Positions 8,859 through 16,796 of a stretch of DNA of 47,958 bases are shown one piece after another. The DNA comes from Bacteroidales bacterium (GTDB taxonomy: Bacteria > Bacteroidota > Bacteroidia > Bacteroidales > UBA932). The translations under genes and the position numbers were made by a program. The notes under the pieces were generated by a model. That model was not told the DNA's origin. It did no database searches and worked only from the letters and a program-made list of their open reading frames with translations. Position 1 is the stretch's first letter; each line of letters begins with the position of its first letter. The stretch lies in the NCBI GenBank assembly GCA_017437825.1, contig JAFRXC010000016.1:1-47958 (forward strand), written 5' to 3'.

Positions 8859-9530
8859 TTAGTTTTTCCAATCAATCACCTGTTTCTGGAGCCATTCTGC
8901 AAAGGATTCCACTCCCTCCCCCGTCTTTGCGCAGATAGGGATGACGCGGGCCTTGGGGTTACGCATATGGATGTATTCCTTGCATTTGTCCAGGTCGAAG
9001 TCGAAGTATGGAGCCACGTCCATCTTGTTAATGACCACGAGGTCGCAGACTGAGAACATAAGGGGGTACTTGAGAGGCTTGTCGTGGCCTTCAGGGACGG
9101 AGAGGATCATTGCATTGCAGGCCGATCCGGTATCGAATTCAGCAGGGCAAACCAGATTGCCTACATTTTCAAGGATTACGAGGTCAACGTCTTTCAGGTC
9201 CAGGTTGTCCAGGCCCTGGCGGGTCATCTCCGCATCCAGGTGGCACATTCCACCGGTATGGAGCTGAATTGACTGGATTCCAGTCGCTTCTTTTATCTTT
9301 ACTGCGTCCACGTCGCTGTCTATGTCAGCCTCCATCACGGCAATGCGAAGCATGTCCTTGAGCAGGTTGATAGTCTTTATGAGGGTGGTGGTCTTTCCGC
9401 TTCCTGGTGCGGACATAAGGTTAAGCAGGAAGACTCCCCTGCTTTTCAGCTCCTGTCTGAGGGCATCAGCGTCCTTATCATTCTCAGCGAAAACACTCTT
9501 TTTAATCTCGATAATCTTAATTTGCTCCAT
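8859..9530 (-). CDS. hypB: Nickel-inserting GTPase HypB
   Basis: HypB is a SIMIBI-class GTPase that drives nickel insertion into a metalloenzyme with HypA. The 223 residues contain the P-loop APGSGKTT (41-48), the metal site in the switch region as Cys96-His97 (GMCHLD), the ENVGNLVCP motif (121-129, with a further Cys128) and the guanine-specificity motif NKMD (168-171). It lacks the N-terminal His-rich or CxxCGC high-affinity nickel site found in some relatives, so it is a short type. It is the first gene of a five-gene - strand operon; 118 bases separate it from the divergent AlkZ-related gene. I saw no perfect -7 box upstream of it. Confidence 0.93.
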   Translation of the reverse strand: MEQIKIIEIKKSVFAENDKDADALRQELKSRGVFLLNLMSAPGSGKTTTLIKTINLLKDMLRIAVMEADIDSDVDAVKIKEATGIQSIQLHTGGMCHLDAEMTRQGLDNLDLKDVDLVILENVGNLVCPAEFDTGSACNAMILSVPEGHDKPLKYPLMFSVCDLVVINKMDVAPYFDFDLDKCKEYIHMRNPKARVIPICAKTGEGVESFAEWLQKQVIDWKN

Positions 9531-9610
9531 ATTGTAATCAGTACCGTCTATTTAAACGATACAATATACGCATTATTATCGGATTTCCATCAATAATTAA
9601 GAAAAGCCTG

Positions 9611-9643
9611 CTTGTCAGATATGAAATAAAGTGCGTATATTTA
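9611..9643 (+). promoter_or_regulatory. Candidate promoter of the AlkZ-related gene
   Basis: A -33-like CTTG at 9611-9614 is followed after 21 bases by TATATTTA (9636-9643), one base from the Bacteroidota -7 consensus TAnnTTTG. The box ends five bases before the ATG at 9649, so the transcript would be nearly leaderless. Confidence 0.5.
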
Positions 9644-9648
9644 CACTG

Positions 9649-10461
9649 ATGGACAGACCGGTGAACAGCCCAGAGGCAATGATTGCCACAATACGCAGGT
9701 ATGGAATGCTGCCGCTCTTCAGGAGCAGCATTCCCGGATGGTCTGTAGAAGAGATGACAGCGCCGGGATGCTGGTTCGACACAGAGGGCGTGCTGGGCCC
9801 CTGGGACTGGAAAGTGGACGCCGTGCAGCAGGGAGACATTGCCTACGGCAGGTTCATAGACGGAAAGGCCGCATTCGCCACAATCGACTGGTTCAGGCAC
9901 CTGATGAACTGGCGCCGCAGCCTCCCCCGCTACCGGATGGCGCTGGGAGAGCGATACAAGGCCACGACCAACGGAGACCGCCTGAACAAGGCATTCGCCC
10001 CCGCAATCCTCTCCGCCGTCAAGGCGGATGGAGAAATCCGGGCGGAAGGCCTGCGCACAGTCTGCTCCGAGGCTGTCACGCCGTCCCTGCTAAAGAGCCT
10101 TGGCGCCAAGTACAAGCCGCTGCTGGTGCCGTCTGTCAAGAAGAACATTTACGACAGCACTGCACGCTTCCTCCAGATGGGAACTTGGCTTGTAGTCGGG
10201 GACATAGAACGAGTTTATCGTGGCGCTGACCTCACTTACAACGGCTGGCAACGCTCCTCCCTCACCACGCCGGACGAGCTGTTCGGCAACGGCAAAGCCG
10301 ATGCGGACGCCCCTGCCTGGGCCAGGATGTTCGAGAGCGAGACCGGATATGGCTCAGACACTATGGAATGCCTGCCGGAAGAATCACGGCAAAGGATTAT
10401 CACCCACATTATGGAACTGGTTCCAAACGCTACGGAAGATAAACTGAACAAAATAATATAA
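9649..10461 (+). CDS. AlkZ-related winged-helix-like protein, function unproven
   Basis: This protein of about 270 residues resembles the AlkZ-related proteins, distant relatives of the YcaQ/AlkZ DNA glycosylases that unhook alkylated or crosslinked bases. The recognisable part is the segment GPWDWK...AYGRFIDGKAAFATIDWF...NWRR and, further on, YNGW...TTPDELF. I recall these from AlkZ-related entries and cannot verify it here. A clear catalytic QxQ/QxD motif is not visible, so glycosylase activity is doubtful. I chose the ATG at 9649 because a candidate -7 box covers the in-frame GTG at 9631. The next gene starts ten bases after its stop, suggesting co-transcription with the SPFH protein. Confidence 0.7.
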   Translation: MDRPVNSPEAMIATIRRYGMLPLFRSSIPGWSVEEMTAPGCWFDTEGVLGPWDWKVDAVQQGDIAYGRFIDGKAAFATIDWFRHLMNWRRSLPRYRMALGERYKATTNGDRLNKAFAPAILSAVKADGEIRAEGLRTVCSEAVTPSLLKSLGAKYKPLLVPSVKKNIYDSTARFLQMGTWLVVGDIERVYRGADLTYNGWQRSSLTTPDELFGNGKADADAPAWARMFESETGYGSDTMECLPEESRQRIITHIMELVPNATEDKLNKII

Positions 10462-10471
10462 AACTGCTTAT

Positions 10472-11404
10472 ATGGAAAATAAGGAATTCGCTTACAAAGG
10501 CTTTGTGCTCAACGGCTTCCTCGCGCTGCTGTTCACACTGGCCTTGCTTGCAGGAGCAATCTGTTGCTTCGCAAATGCAGGCGCCCACCCCGCCATGCCG
10601 CTTTTCGGAATCTTACTGGTATTCCTTTTCATCCTCTGCGTCAACGGCTTCATAAAACTTGAACCAAACGAGGCAAAAGTGCTGGTATTCTTCGGAAAAT
10701 ACAGCGGCACTTTCAGCCGTACCGGTTTCTACTGGGTCAATCCACTGCTCAACAAGAAAAGCGTGAGCCTGCGCGCCCGCAACCTGAATCCGGAGCCAAT
10801 CAAGGTGAACGACAAATCCGGAAACCCCGTGTTGATAGGAATGGTGCTGGTATGGAAACTCGAGAACACCTACAAGGCTCTGTTCGAGATTGACAGCCAG
10901 TCCCTAGCGCCCGTAGTAACCAACTCCCGAGGCGGCGCCAGCAGCTCTTTTGCAAACGCCTTCGAGAACTTCGTCCGCGTGCAGAGCGACGCCGCCCTGC
11001 GCCAGGTAGCCGGATGCTACGCCTACGACAATGCCGACTCCGCCGACGAACTCACCCTCCGCAGCAATGCCGAGGAGATTAACGAGCAGCTTGTACAGAC
11101 GCTCAACGACCGCCTCTCGATGGCTGGCATCCACGTGACCGAGGCCAGGATCAACTATCTGGCTTACGCCCCGGAAATAGCCGCCGTGATGCTCCGCCGC
11201 CAGCAGGCAGACGCCATCATAGCCGCCAGGGAGAAGATAGTTGACGGAGCCGTTAGTATGGTCAAGATGGCTCTGGACAAGCTGCAGGACCAGGGCGTAG
11301 TCACCCTGGACGAGGACAAGAAAGCCTCTATGGTAAGCAACCTGCTGGTAGTGCTTTGCGGAGACGAGCCCGCCCAGCCTGTTGTTAATTCTGGCAGCAT
11401 TTAG
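10472..11404 (+). CDS. SPFH-domain (stomatin/flotillin-like) membrane protein
   Basis: This 310-residue protein has two N-terminal transmembrane helices (about residues 10-32 and 43-62), then an SPFH/band-7 domain starting near [21 protein letters not shown] and including FYWVNP and the [17 protein letters not shown] strand pair. A helical, Ala/Glu-rich stretch follows ([19 protein letters not shown], about 247-265), typical of oligomerising stomatin-like proteins. Such proteins form membrane scaffolds or microdomains and often control proteases or transporters; its partner here is not known. It is ten bases downstream of the AlkZ-related gene. The mgtC promoter overlaps its 3' end. Confidence 0.9.
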   Translation: MENKEFAYKGFVLNGFLALLFTLALLAGAICCFANAGAHPAMPLFGILLVFLFILCVNGFIKLEPNEAKVLVFFGKYSGTFSRTGFYWVNPLLNKKSVSLRARNLNPEPIKVNDKSGNPVLIGMVLVWKLENTYKALFEIDSQSLAPVVTNSRGGASSSFANAFENFVRVQSDAALRQVAGCYAYDNADSADELTLRSNAEEINEQLVQTLNDRLSMAGIHVTEARINYLAYAPEIAAVMLRRQQADAIIAAREKIVDGAVSMVKMALDKLQDQGVVTLDEDKKASMVSNLLVVLCGDEPAQPVVNSGSI

Positions 11405-11412
11405 TAGATTTG
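11381..11412 (+). promoter_or_regulatory. Promoter of the mgtC-like gene
   Basis: GTTG at 11381-11384 (three of four bases of the -33 TTTG) is followed after 20 bases by a perfect -7 box TAGATTTG at 11405-11412. The box begins immediately after the SPFH stop codon and lies 22 bases before the ATG at 11435, so mgtC can be transcribed on its own. Confidence 0.65.
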
Positions 11413-11434
11413 TAGAAGATAAGCCCAACTGAAT

Positions 11435-12064
11435 ATGTCATTCACTTTACAATTAGTAATCCGATTGCTCGTGGCTGGCCTGCTAGGTGCCGTGATAGGC
11501 TATGAGAGGGAACTCCGGGCCAAAGGAGCCGGAGTCAGGACCCACGTTCTGGTAGCACTTGGCGCAGCGCTGTTCATGATCATCTCCCAGCACGGTTTTG
11601 CCGGCGCCCCCCGCTTTGACGCGGCACGTGTGGCAGCCGGAGTGGTTTCCGGCATAGGTTTCTTGGGAGGAGGCATCATTATGAAGAAGAACCACGTAAG
11701 CGGACTTACCACTGCAGCAGGCCTTTGGGTAACCGGCGCAATTGGAATGGGCGCAGGCTGCGGCCTTTACCTTATGGCGGGGTTATGTACCTTCCTGGTA
11801 TTGTTCTGCCTGGAAGTGCTGAACGCATATGCCATCAAGTTCGGCCAGAGGGAAGTTGATGTAGTTCTCTCTTCCGAGAACGAACTGTCACTTGTAAATG
11901 CGGTGGAGGAATTGGGCAAGCAGGCAGGTCATTTCCACCTATACAAGGAAAACGGCCTGTATAAGGTTGCGGTCAACATGCGGGTCTCAAAGCGCGAGAC
12001 TCCCCTGGAACTGATGACGCGTCTGAAGAAACTGCCGGACGTAGCACTCGACAGTATGGAATAG
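11435..12064 (+). CDS. MgtC/SapB-family membrane protein
   Basis: This 209-residue protein matches the MgtC/SapB family, whose members support growth at low magnesium and in Salmonella inhibit the F1Fo ATPase. The N-terminal 130 residues hold about five transmembrane helices with the family signatures GAVIGYERE, GAGVRTH, SGIGFLGGG and the TAAGLWV helix. The last 70 residues (from QREVDVVLSSENEL) form a soluble ACT-like regulatory domain. Its stop is only five bases from the stop of the convergent hydrolase gene, and I see no terminator between them. Confidence 0.9.
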   Translation: MSFTLQLVIRLLVAGLLGAVIGYERELRAKGAGVRTHVLVALGAALFMIISQHGFAGAPRFDAARVAAGVVSGIGFLGGGIIMKKNHVSGLTTAAGLWVTGAIGMGAGCGLYLMAGLCTFLVLFCLEVLNAYAIKFGQREVDVVLSSENELSLVNAVEELGKQAGHFHLYKENGLYKVAVNMRVSKRETPLELMTRLKKLPDVALDSME

Positions 12065-12069
12065 AACAA

Positions 12070-12924
12070 TCAGTATTTACTGAAAAAGGCGGCCATTGCA
12101 TCCCGCATTTCGTAGAAGCGGGGCGTAAACTGGCCGTCTTTGTTCATATGCAGCCGGTGACCGGTTTCAGGACAGGCGTGATGCTCGCACGCTATCCCCT
12201 TCTCCAATGCTTTCTGATATATGGCATAGGTACCATACATCTTGTTGGAGAAAAGTCCCATAAGGAAGCTGAAACATCCCAGCCGGGACTGGAAAGGATA
12301 TCCCTTCGAGTATGGCATTATAGGGTCATTTTCTGACTGGAAAGACAGTATTGGAGTATCGGCATAGTCCAATACCTTCAAGTCGCTTACAGAGCCCCAA
12401 AAGTTACCTACGGCGCATATGCGAGCCCTCCCTGGGGCTAGCGGACGGAATGCCATATCCAGCGAGATCATTGCTCCGGCGCTGGTCCCGGCGGCGAAGA
12501 CCCGTTCGGAGTCGATGCAAAGGTCTTCCCTTGAAAGGAGGTAGTCAAGCGCAGCGTCGGCATCTTCCAAAGCCCTGCGCTCCGCCTTACGCACTGAACA
12601 CTTGAATGGCTTGAATCCCAATCTATAGTCAACTGAAGCCGCCACATAGCCCAAAGATGCGAAATACCTGCACCATTCTGCCTGGCCGGCTTCTTCCTTG
12701 TTGCCTATATAAAAGGAACCGCCGTGAAACATCATCAGCAGCGGTCTCTTACCGGAAGTCGTTCCGGCGGGAATGTATATGTCCATCCTCAGGTCCAGGG
12801 GACGCTTCCTGAAAGATTTGGGAATGAGCTTGCGGACGGTTCCTGCAACCCCAACCGGGGCGCTTGTCCAGTAACCGTCTGCCTTGGCGTAGATCACGTC
12901 ACGCTCTACCCGGACGTCAATCAT
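12070..12924 (-). CDS. Alpha/beta hydrolase (carboxylesterase-like), last gene of the alarmone operon
   Basis: This cytoplasmic hydrolase of 284 residues has an oxyanion-hole motif HGGSF near residue 67, a nucleophile elbow GTSAGA near 145-150, an acid in SENDPIMP near 207-213 and a likely catalytic His in the C-terminal segment HACPETGHRLHM. This layout matches carboxylesterases of the hormone-sensitive-lipase or BD-FAE type. No signal peptide is present. I chose the ATG at 12924 over the GTG at 12930; it overlaps the antiporter stop by eight bases (ATGATTGA), which fits reinitiation. Substrate and role in the signalling operon are unknown. Confidence 0.88.
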   Translation of the reverse strand: MIDVRVERDVIYAKADGYWTSAPVGVAGTVRKLIPKSFRKRPLDLRMDIYIPAGTTSGKRPLLMMFHGGSFYIGNKEEAGQAEWCRYFASLGYVAASVDYRLGFKPFKCSVRKAERRALEDADAALDYLLSREDLCIDSERVFAAGTSAGAMISLDMAFRPLAPGRARICAVGNFWGSVSDLKVLDYADTPILSFQSENDPIMPYSKGYPFQSRLGCFSFLMGLFSNKMYGTYAIYQKALEKGIACEHHACPETGHRLHMNKDGQFTPRFYEMRDAMAAFFSKY

Positions 12925-14413
12925 CGTCACTATCTCCCATTATTATGATCAGACGGTCACCCGGGACAAGTTTCATGCTTCCGTGAGGAACCAGGAACTT
13001 ACCTTCACGGCGAACCATCATGACGCGGATACCGTGAGGCAGACTCAGGTCACGCAATGTCTCCCCCAGTTTAAGGTCTTCTTCCGTGACCGTATGGTCG
13101 CGAAGCATACCCATCTCTTCAGGAACGTCCATTCCGAAGGTTTCCACCTTGGCCTCTTCTTCATAGCTGAGTTTCAACCACTTGGCCATAGGAGACAGAG
13201 TCATTCCCTGAACCAGCAGGGAAAGGAGCGTTATGAAGAACACAATGTTGAATATGTCCGTGCTGCCCTCGAGTCCTGCAACCACTGGACAAAGTGCGAA
13301 AAGGATGGGACCTGCGCCTTTGAGGCCTACCCAGGAAACGAAAGTCTTTGCCTTGGTAGTTATGTCGCGGAACGGCAAAAGGCATAAGAACACGCTGGCG
13401 GGACGGGCTACGAACATCATGAACAAGCCTATCAGAAGTGCAGGTATGGCGATGCTGCCGAACTCCGACGGCCTTGCAAGCAGTCCAAGCATAAGGAACA
13501 TCAGGAGCTGCATCAGCCAGGTCATTCCGTTGAAGAATTTCAGGATGTCTTTCTTGTGGTGCACCTTGGCCTTGTTGCCTATTATTATCGCGCAGACGTA
13601 CAATGCCAGAAGGCCGTTGCCGTACAGGATTGAAGCCAGACCGTTGGTGAAGAATCCGATACTGAGAATCAGGATTGAATACAGCTGTCCTCCGGGAAGC
13701 TTCACTTTCTCCAGGATGAACTTAGCTCCGTATCCCACTGCAAGTCCCACTGCCATTCCTACCGCCAGCTGCACCAGCAGGGTGATAACGCCTGTCCATA
13801 CCGGAGAAAGGTGGCTGAGCGGCCCGGTCATCTTTGAAGAAAGCAGCTGCACCAGCAAGATGGTAAGCACGTATGCCATAGGGTCGTTACTTCCGGATTC
13901 CAACTCCAGCATAGGGCCGAGGTTCTGCCTCAGATGCATCTTCTTGCCCCTCAGGACAGAGAATACCGAGGCTGAATCAGTAGAAGACATCACAGCCGCC
14001 AGCAGGAAACATCCCATGAACGAAGAGCCCAGGACACCTATGTAACTACCTGCTACGTAATAGATGAAAACACCTGTAAGCGCCGCTGTGAGAAACACTC
14101 CGACAGTCGACAGGAGGATACCCTGCCTGATAACCGGCTTGGTCTCTGACAATGACGTCTCCAGACCACCCGCGAAAAGGATTATGGTCATTGCAAAGTG
14201 GCCTATAGACTCAGCCAGTTCGTAATCTTCGAATTCAAGGCCCAAGCCGTCCTCGCCTGCGAACATACCCAGAAGGAGGAACAGCAGCAACGTAGGCGTA
14301 CCTATACGGGACCCCAGCTTGGTGATCATGATTGCCGCGAACACCAAGATGGAAGCTATCAGAAGCAAGTTGTCTGACAGAAGGTTCCCCGATACTATCG
14401 ATAGCGGGGTCAT
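12917..14413 (-). CDS. nhaP2: Potassium/proton antiporter, CvrA/NhaP2 type, with C-terminal RCK_C domain
   Basis: This 498-residue CPA1 antiporter exchanges cytoplasmic K+ (or Na+) for protons. About 12 to 13 transmembrane helices are visible, with the family signatures FAGGLETS, SSTDSASVFS and LELESGSNDPMAY; the acidic ND pair of the last motif is the ion-binding site. After the membrane part comes a soluble domain (from about residue 405) with LKLGETLRDLSLPHGIRVMM and LVPGDRLIIIM, an RCK_C/TrkA_C fold that binds small ligands and gates transport. The protein ends in an acidic GDSDDD tail. Its ATG overlaps the stop of the STAS gene by four bases (ATGA), so it is translationally coupled to the signalling genes. 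Confidence 0.92.
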   Translation of the reverse strand: MTPLSIVSGNLLSDNLLLIASILVFAAIMITKLGSRIGTPTLLLFLLLGMFAGEDGLGLEFEDYELAESIGHFAMTIILFAGGLETSLSETKPVIRQGILLSTVGVFLTAALTGVFIYYVAGSYIGVLGSSFMGCFLLAAVMSSTDSASVFSVLRGKKMHLRQNLGPMLELESGSNDPMAYVLTILLVQLLSSKMTGPLSHLSPVWTGVITLLVQLAVGMAVGLAVGYGAKFILEKVKLPGGQLYSILILSIGFFTNGLASILYGNGLLALYVCAIIIGNKAKVHHKKDILKFFNGMTWLMQLLMFLMLGLLARPSEFGSIAIPALLIGLFMMFVARPASVFLCLLPFRDITTKAKTFVSWVGLKGAGPILFALCPVVAGLEGSTDIFNIVFFITLLSLLVQGMTLSPMAKWLKLSYEEEAKVETFGMDVPEEMGMLRDHTVTEEDLKLGETLRDLSLPHGIRVMMVRREGKFLVPHGSMKLVPGDRLIIIMGDSDDD

Positions 14414-14718
14414 GCGTTCTCTATTTCAAACAGATTCAGGAATCCGGTCATCATGAAGACGCTTCGGATATCGTCGTTTATGTTCCTGATGATCACTTCA
14501 CCGCCCTTTACTGCCGCAGCCTTGCGGAGGGAAAGGAAAATTCGAAGACCGGAGCTGGAAATATAGGTCAGTTCCGAGCAGTCCAGCACGATGGTCTTGT
14601 CGGCCTTGTCCTGGAGCGCCATGATCTCCGGACTCACTTCCTGTGAAGCCGGGGTATCCATCCTTCCTTTGAGGGTTACCTTAATGACGGAATTGATTTC
14701 TTTGATTTCGATTTCCAT
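14410..14718 (-). CDS. STAS-domain anti-sigma-factor antagonist-like protein
   Basis: This 102-residue single STAS domain resembles SpoIIAA/RsbV, the phosphorylatable partner in partner-switching cascades. The sequence shows KGRMDTPAS, VLDCSELTYISSSGLRIF and a C-terminal amphipathic helix. The usual acidic residue before the phosphorylated Ser (DSSG) is Ser here (Ser54-Ser55-Ser56-Gly57), a variant seen in Bacteroidota. It lies three bases downstream of a SpoIIE-type phosphatase that carries its own RsbW-like ATPase domain, which could phosphorylate and dephosphorylate it. It overlaps the antiporter start by four bases. Confidence 0.92.
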   Translation of the reverse strand: MEIEIKEINSVIKVTLKGRMDTPASQEVSPEIMALQDKADKTIVLDCSELTYISSSGLRIFLSLRKAAAVKGGEVIIRNINDDIRSVFMMTGFLNLFEIENA

Positions 14719-14721
14719 ATG

Positions 14722-16794
14722 TCAGATAGTTTTAGTCATTGATAAAATATTCTTTTCGTCAGTCCTCTTGTAATGGACTTCATCCATAATGCTACGTACA
14801 AGATGTATTCCCAAACCTCCGATCGGCCGCTCGTCAAGGCCCTTGTCAGTGTCCACTTCGGGAACGGCAGTAGGATCGAAAGGCCTTCCGCTGTCAGAGA
14901 CTATGAAGTCCAAGGACTTCTCCCTGAGTATGGCCTCGATGGTGACAAGGCCGTCGGCTCCTTTAGGATATGCGTACAGTATTACATTAGTCACAGCCTC
15001 CTCCAGGGCCAGGTTCAGGCTCATCGAGAGACTCTGGTTCAGATGTTTCTCTTCGGCAATCGTCAAGATGAACTCGGCCAGCTGGGGTATCTGCTGGATG
15101 TCATTGTGAAGCACCAGACGGCGTTCTTTCACTTTGTTGTCTTCGTTTCCCATATAACGGATTATCAAAAGGGTGAGGTCGTCACTGTGCTCCGCATCTC
15201 CGACAAATGCAGTGACTCCGTCTATAATACTTTCCTGATTGGATTCGGCGCTGACGCCGCTGGAGAGCAGATCTTTAGCGCGTTTCGTGCCAAAGAGTTC
15301 GTGGGAGGCGTTCTCGGCCTCGGTGAGACCGTCGGTGTACAGGAACAGCGTGGATCCTGCACTCAGCGTAACTTCCTGCTCACGGTAAACCATATCGGCC
15401 TTCACGCCTAAAGGAAGGTTGGGCATGACTGACAGTTCCTCTACCGGGCCGTCGAGGATGAACGGGGCGTTATGACCGGCGTTGCAGTACCGTATATGGC
15501 CGTTGTTAAGGTCCAGGACTCCGCAGAAGAAGGTCACGAACATATCGTTGTCGTTCATGTCGGACATGCTCTCGTTCATCAGGGAGACTATGCGCATCGG
15601 GTTGGTCTCGTGGGCGGTCACAGAGCGGAAAAGGCTTCTGGTGACGGCCATCACAAGCGCCGCCGGCACACCTTTGCCAGAAACGTCTCCTATGCAGAAA
15701 TACAGTTTGTCGTTACGGATGAAGAAATCGTACAGGTCTCCGCCCACCTCCTTGGCCGATACCATTGCCGCTGTCATATCTATCTCTTTCCTTTCAGGGA
15801 AAGGAGGGAACGTCTTGGGTATCATTGACATCTGGATGCCGCGGGCGATACGGAGCTCGTTGTCCAGCTTGTCCTTTTTCGATTGCACCAGTGCCAGATG
15901 GCTCTGGTCCTTGACGGATTTCATTGCTATAATGGCCAGAAGCGCAAGACCCAGAAGCTGAAGCAGGGATATCAGCCAGGTGATCCTGTTGACATTACGC
16001 AAGATCTCTTTCCTGGGAATGAAGATTGACATCAGCCAGCCCGTACTCTCTATGGGCATTGCATAGTAGACGGCATCGTTCGGCAGGGGTCTGTCCGGAG
16101 GGCTTACCAGCATCTGTCCGTTCCGGCTCTCCAGTGTCCAGTACGTATTGGGATAGGGCTGAATGTCCTTGAGAAGGTCAGTAAGCCATTCCACTGTGAG
16201 GTCGGCTGAGATGACGGCGACTATTTTCCCTTCACTGTCCCTGACTGGGGTTGTATAGGAGACAACTGTTGTTCTTCCAGCGCTCTCGTCATAATAAGGC
16301 TCGCTCCAGATATTCTCGCCGGTGCGAACTGTATGGGCATACCATTCCAGGTTGAAATAATCGTGTGAGGGGGATCCCAGGACCATCTCTTCAAACGGGT
16401 CTTCTCCCCTGCGCGCAACCGCAGGCTCGAACCAGTAGCCTTTCTCAGGATAATAGTTTGCCTCAAAGCCTATGGCGGCTTCTGCAAGGACAGGATTGGT
16501 TTCCACCAGGTTCCGCAGCAGCGTGAACATAGTGTCTGGCTTTGAAAGGTTCATCTCCACCATCCAGGCAGTATTCATAACGGCTGTCTCCACCGGTCCG
16601 GTGATATTCTCTATCCTGAGTTGGGATATGGTCAATTCTTTCTCTGCACGCTCCTCGGCCTCACGCAGAAGTCCCCTATGGGCATAGTAATTCTGAATGA
16701 TACTTGTGGCGGCCAGCAGCAAGGCAGCGCCAAGAATCATTATGATACCCTGGCGGGACGCTTGATTTTTAATCGTATCCAGATTCTTAGCCAT
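14722..16794 (-). CDS. Membrane sensor SpoIIE-type PP2C phosphatase fused to an RsbW-like ATPase domain
   Basis: This 690-residue protein has a transmembrane helix at 17-36, an extracytoplasmic dCache-like sensor at about 40-265, a second transmembrane helix at about 271-292, a coiled linker, a SpoIIE PP2C phosphatase at about 330-547 (GGDLYD 351-356, GDVSGKG 369-375, TDG 487-489, DD 538-539 as metal-binding motifs) and a C-terminal GHKL ATPase at about 557-690 (N-box LALEEAVTNVILYAYP, G-box IGGLGIHLV). The phosphatase half should dephosphorylate a STAS protein and the GHKL half is the type of kinase that phosphorylates one. The STAS gene follows after three bases. The sensor domain probably binds a small molecule in the periplasm. 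Confidence 0.93.
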   Translation of the reverse strand: MAKNLDTIKNQASRQGIIMILGAALLLAATSIIQNYYAHRGLLREAEERAEKELTISQLRIENITGPVETAVMNTAWMVEMNLSKPDTMFTLLRNLVETNPVLAEAAIGFEANYYPEKGYWFEPAVARRGEDPFEEMVLGSPSHDYFNLEWYAHTVRTGENIWSEPYYDESAGRTTVVSYTTPVRDSEGKIVAVISADLTVEWLTDLLKDIQPYPNTYWTLESRNGQMLVSPPDRPLPNDAVYYAMPIESTGWLMSIFIPRKEILRNVNRITWLISLLQLLGLALLAIIAMKSVKDQSHLALVQSKKDKLDNELRIARGIQMSMIPKTFPPFPERKEIDMTAAMVSAKEVGGDLYDFFIRNDKLYFCIGDVSGKGVPAALVMAVTRSLFRSVTAHETNPMRIVSLMNESMSDMNDNDMFVTFFCGVLDLNNGHIRYCNAGHNAPFILDGPVEELSVMPNLPLGVKADMVYREQEVTLSAGSTLFLYTDGLTEAENASHELFGTKRAKDLLSSGVSAESNQESIIDGVTAFVGDAEHSDDLTLLIIRYMGNEDNKVKERRLVLHNDIQQIPQLAEFILTIAEEKHLNQSLSMSLNLALEEAVTNVILYAYPKGADGLVTIEAILREKSLDFIVSDSGRPFDPTAVPEVDTDKGLDERPIGGLGIHLVRSIMDEVHYKRTDEKNILSMTKTI

Positions 16795-16796
16795 AC

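Noticed and set aside
5669..9530. HypA/HypB as urease or known hydrogenase maturation locus
   Set aside because: No urease or hydrogenase structural gene and no hypC, hypD, hypE or hypF gene is in the window, so that label is not supported here.
13233..14045. A 270-residue open frame on the + strand inside the antiporter gene
   Set aside because: It is antisense to a well-supported gene, has no promoter or recognisable domain, and its Ser/Pro/Arg-rich composition is typical of a shadow frame in GC-rich DNA.
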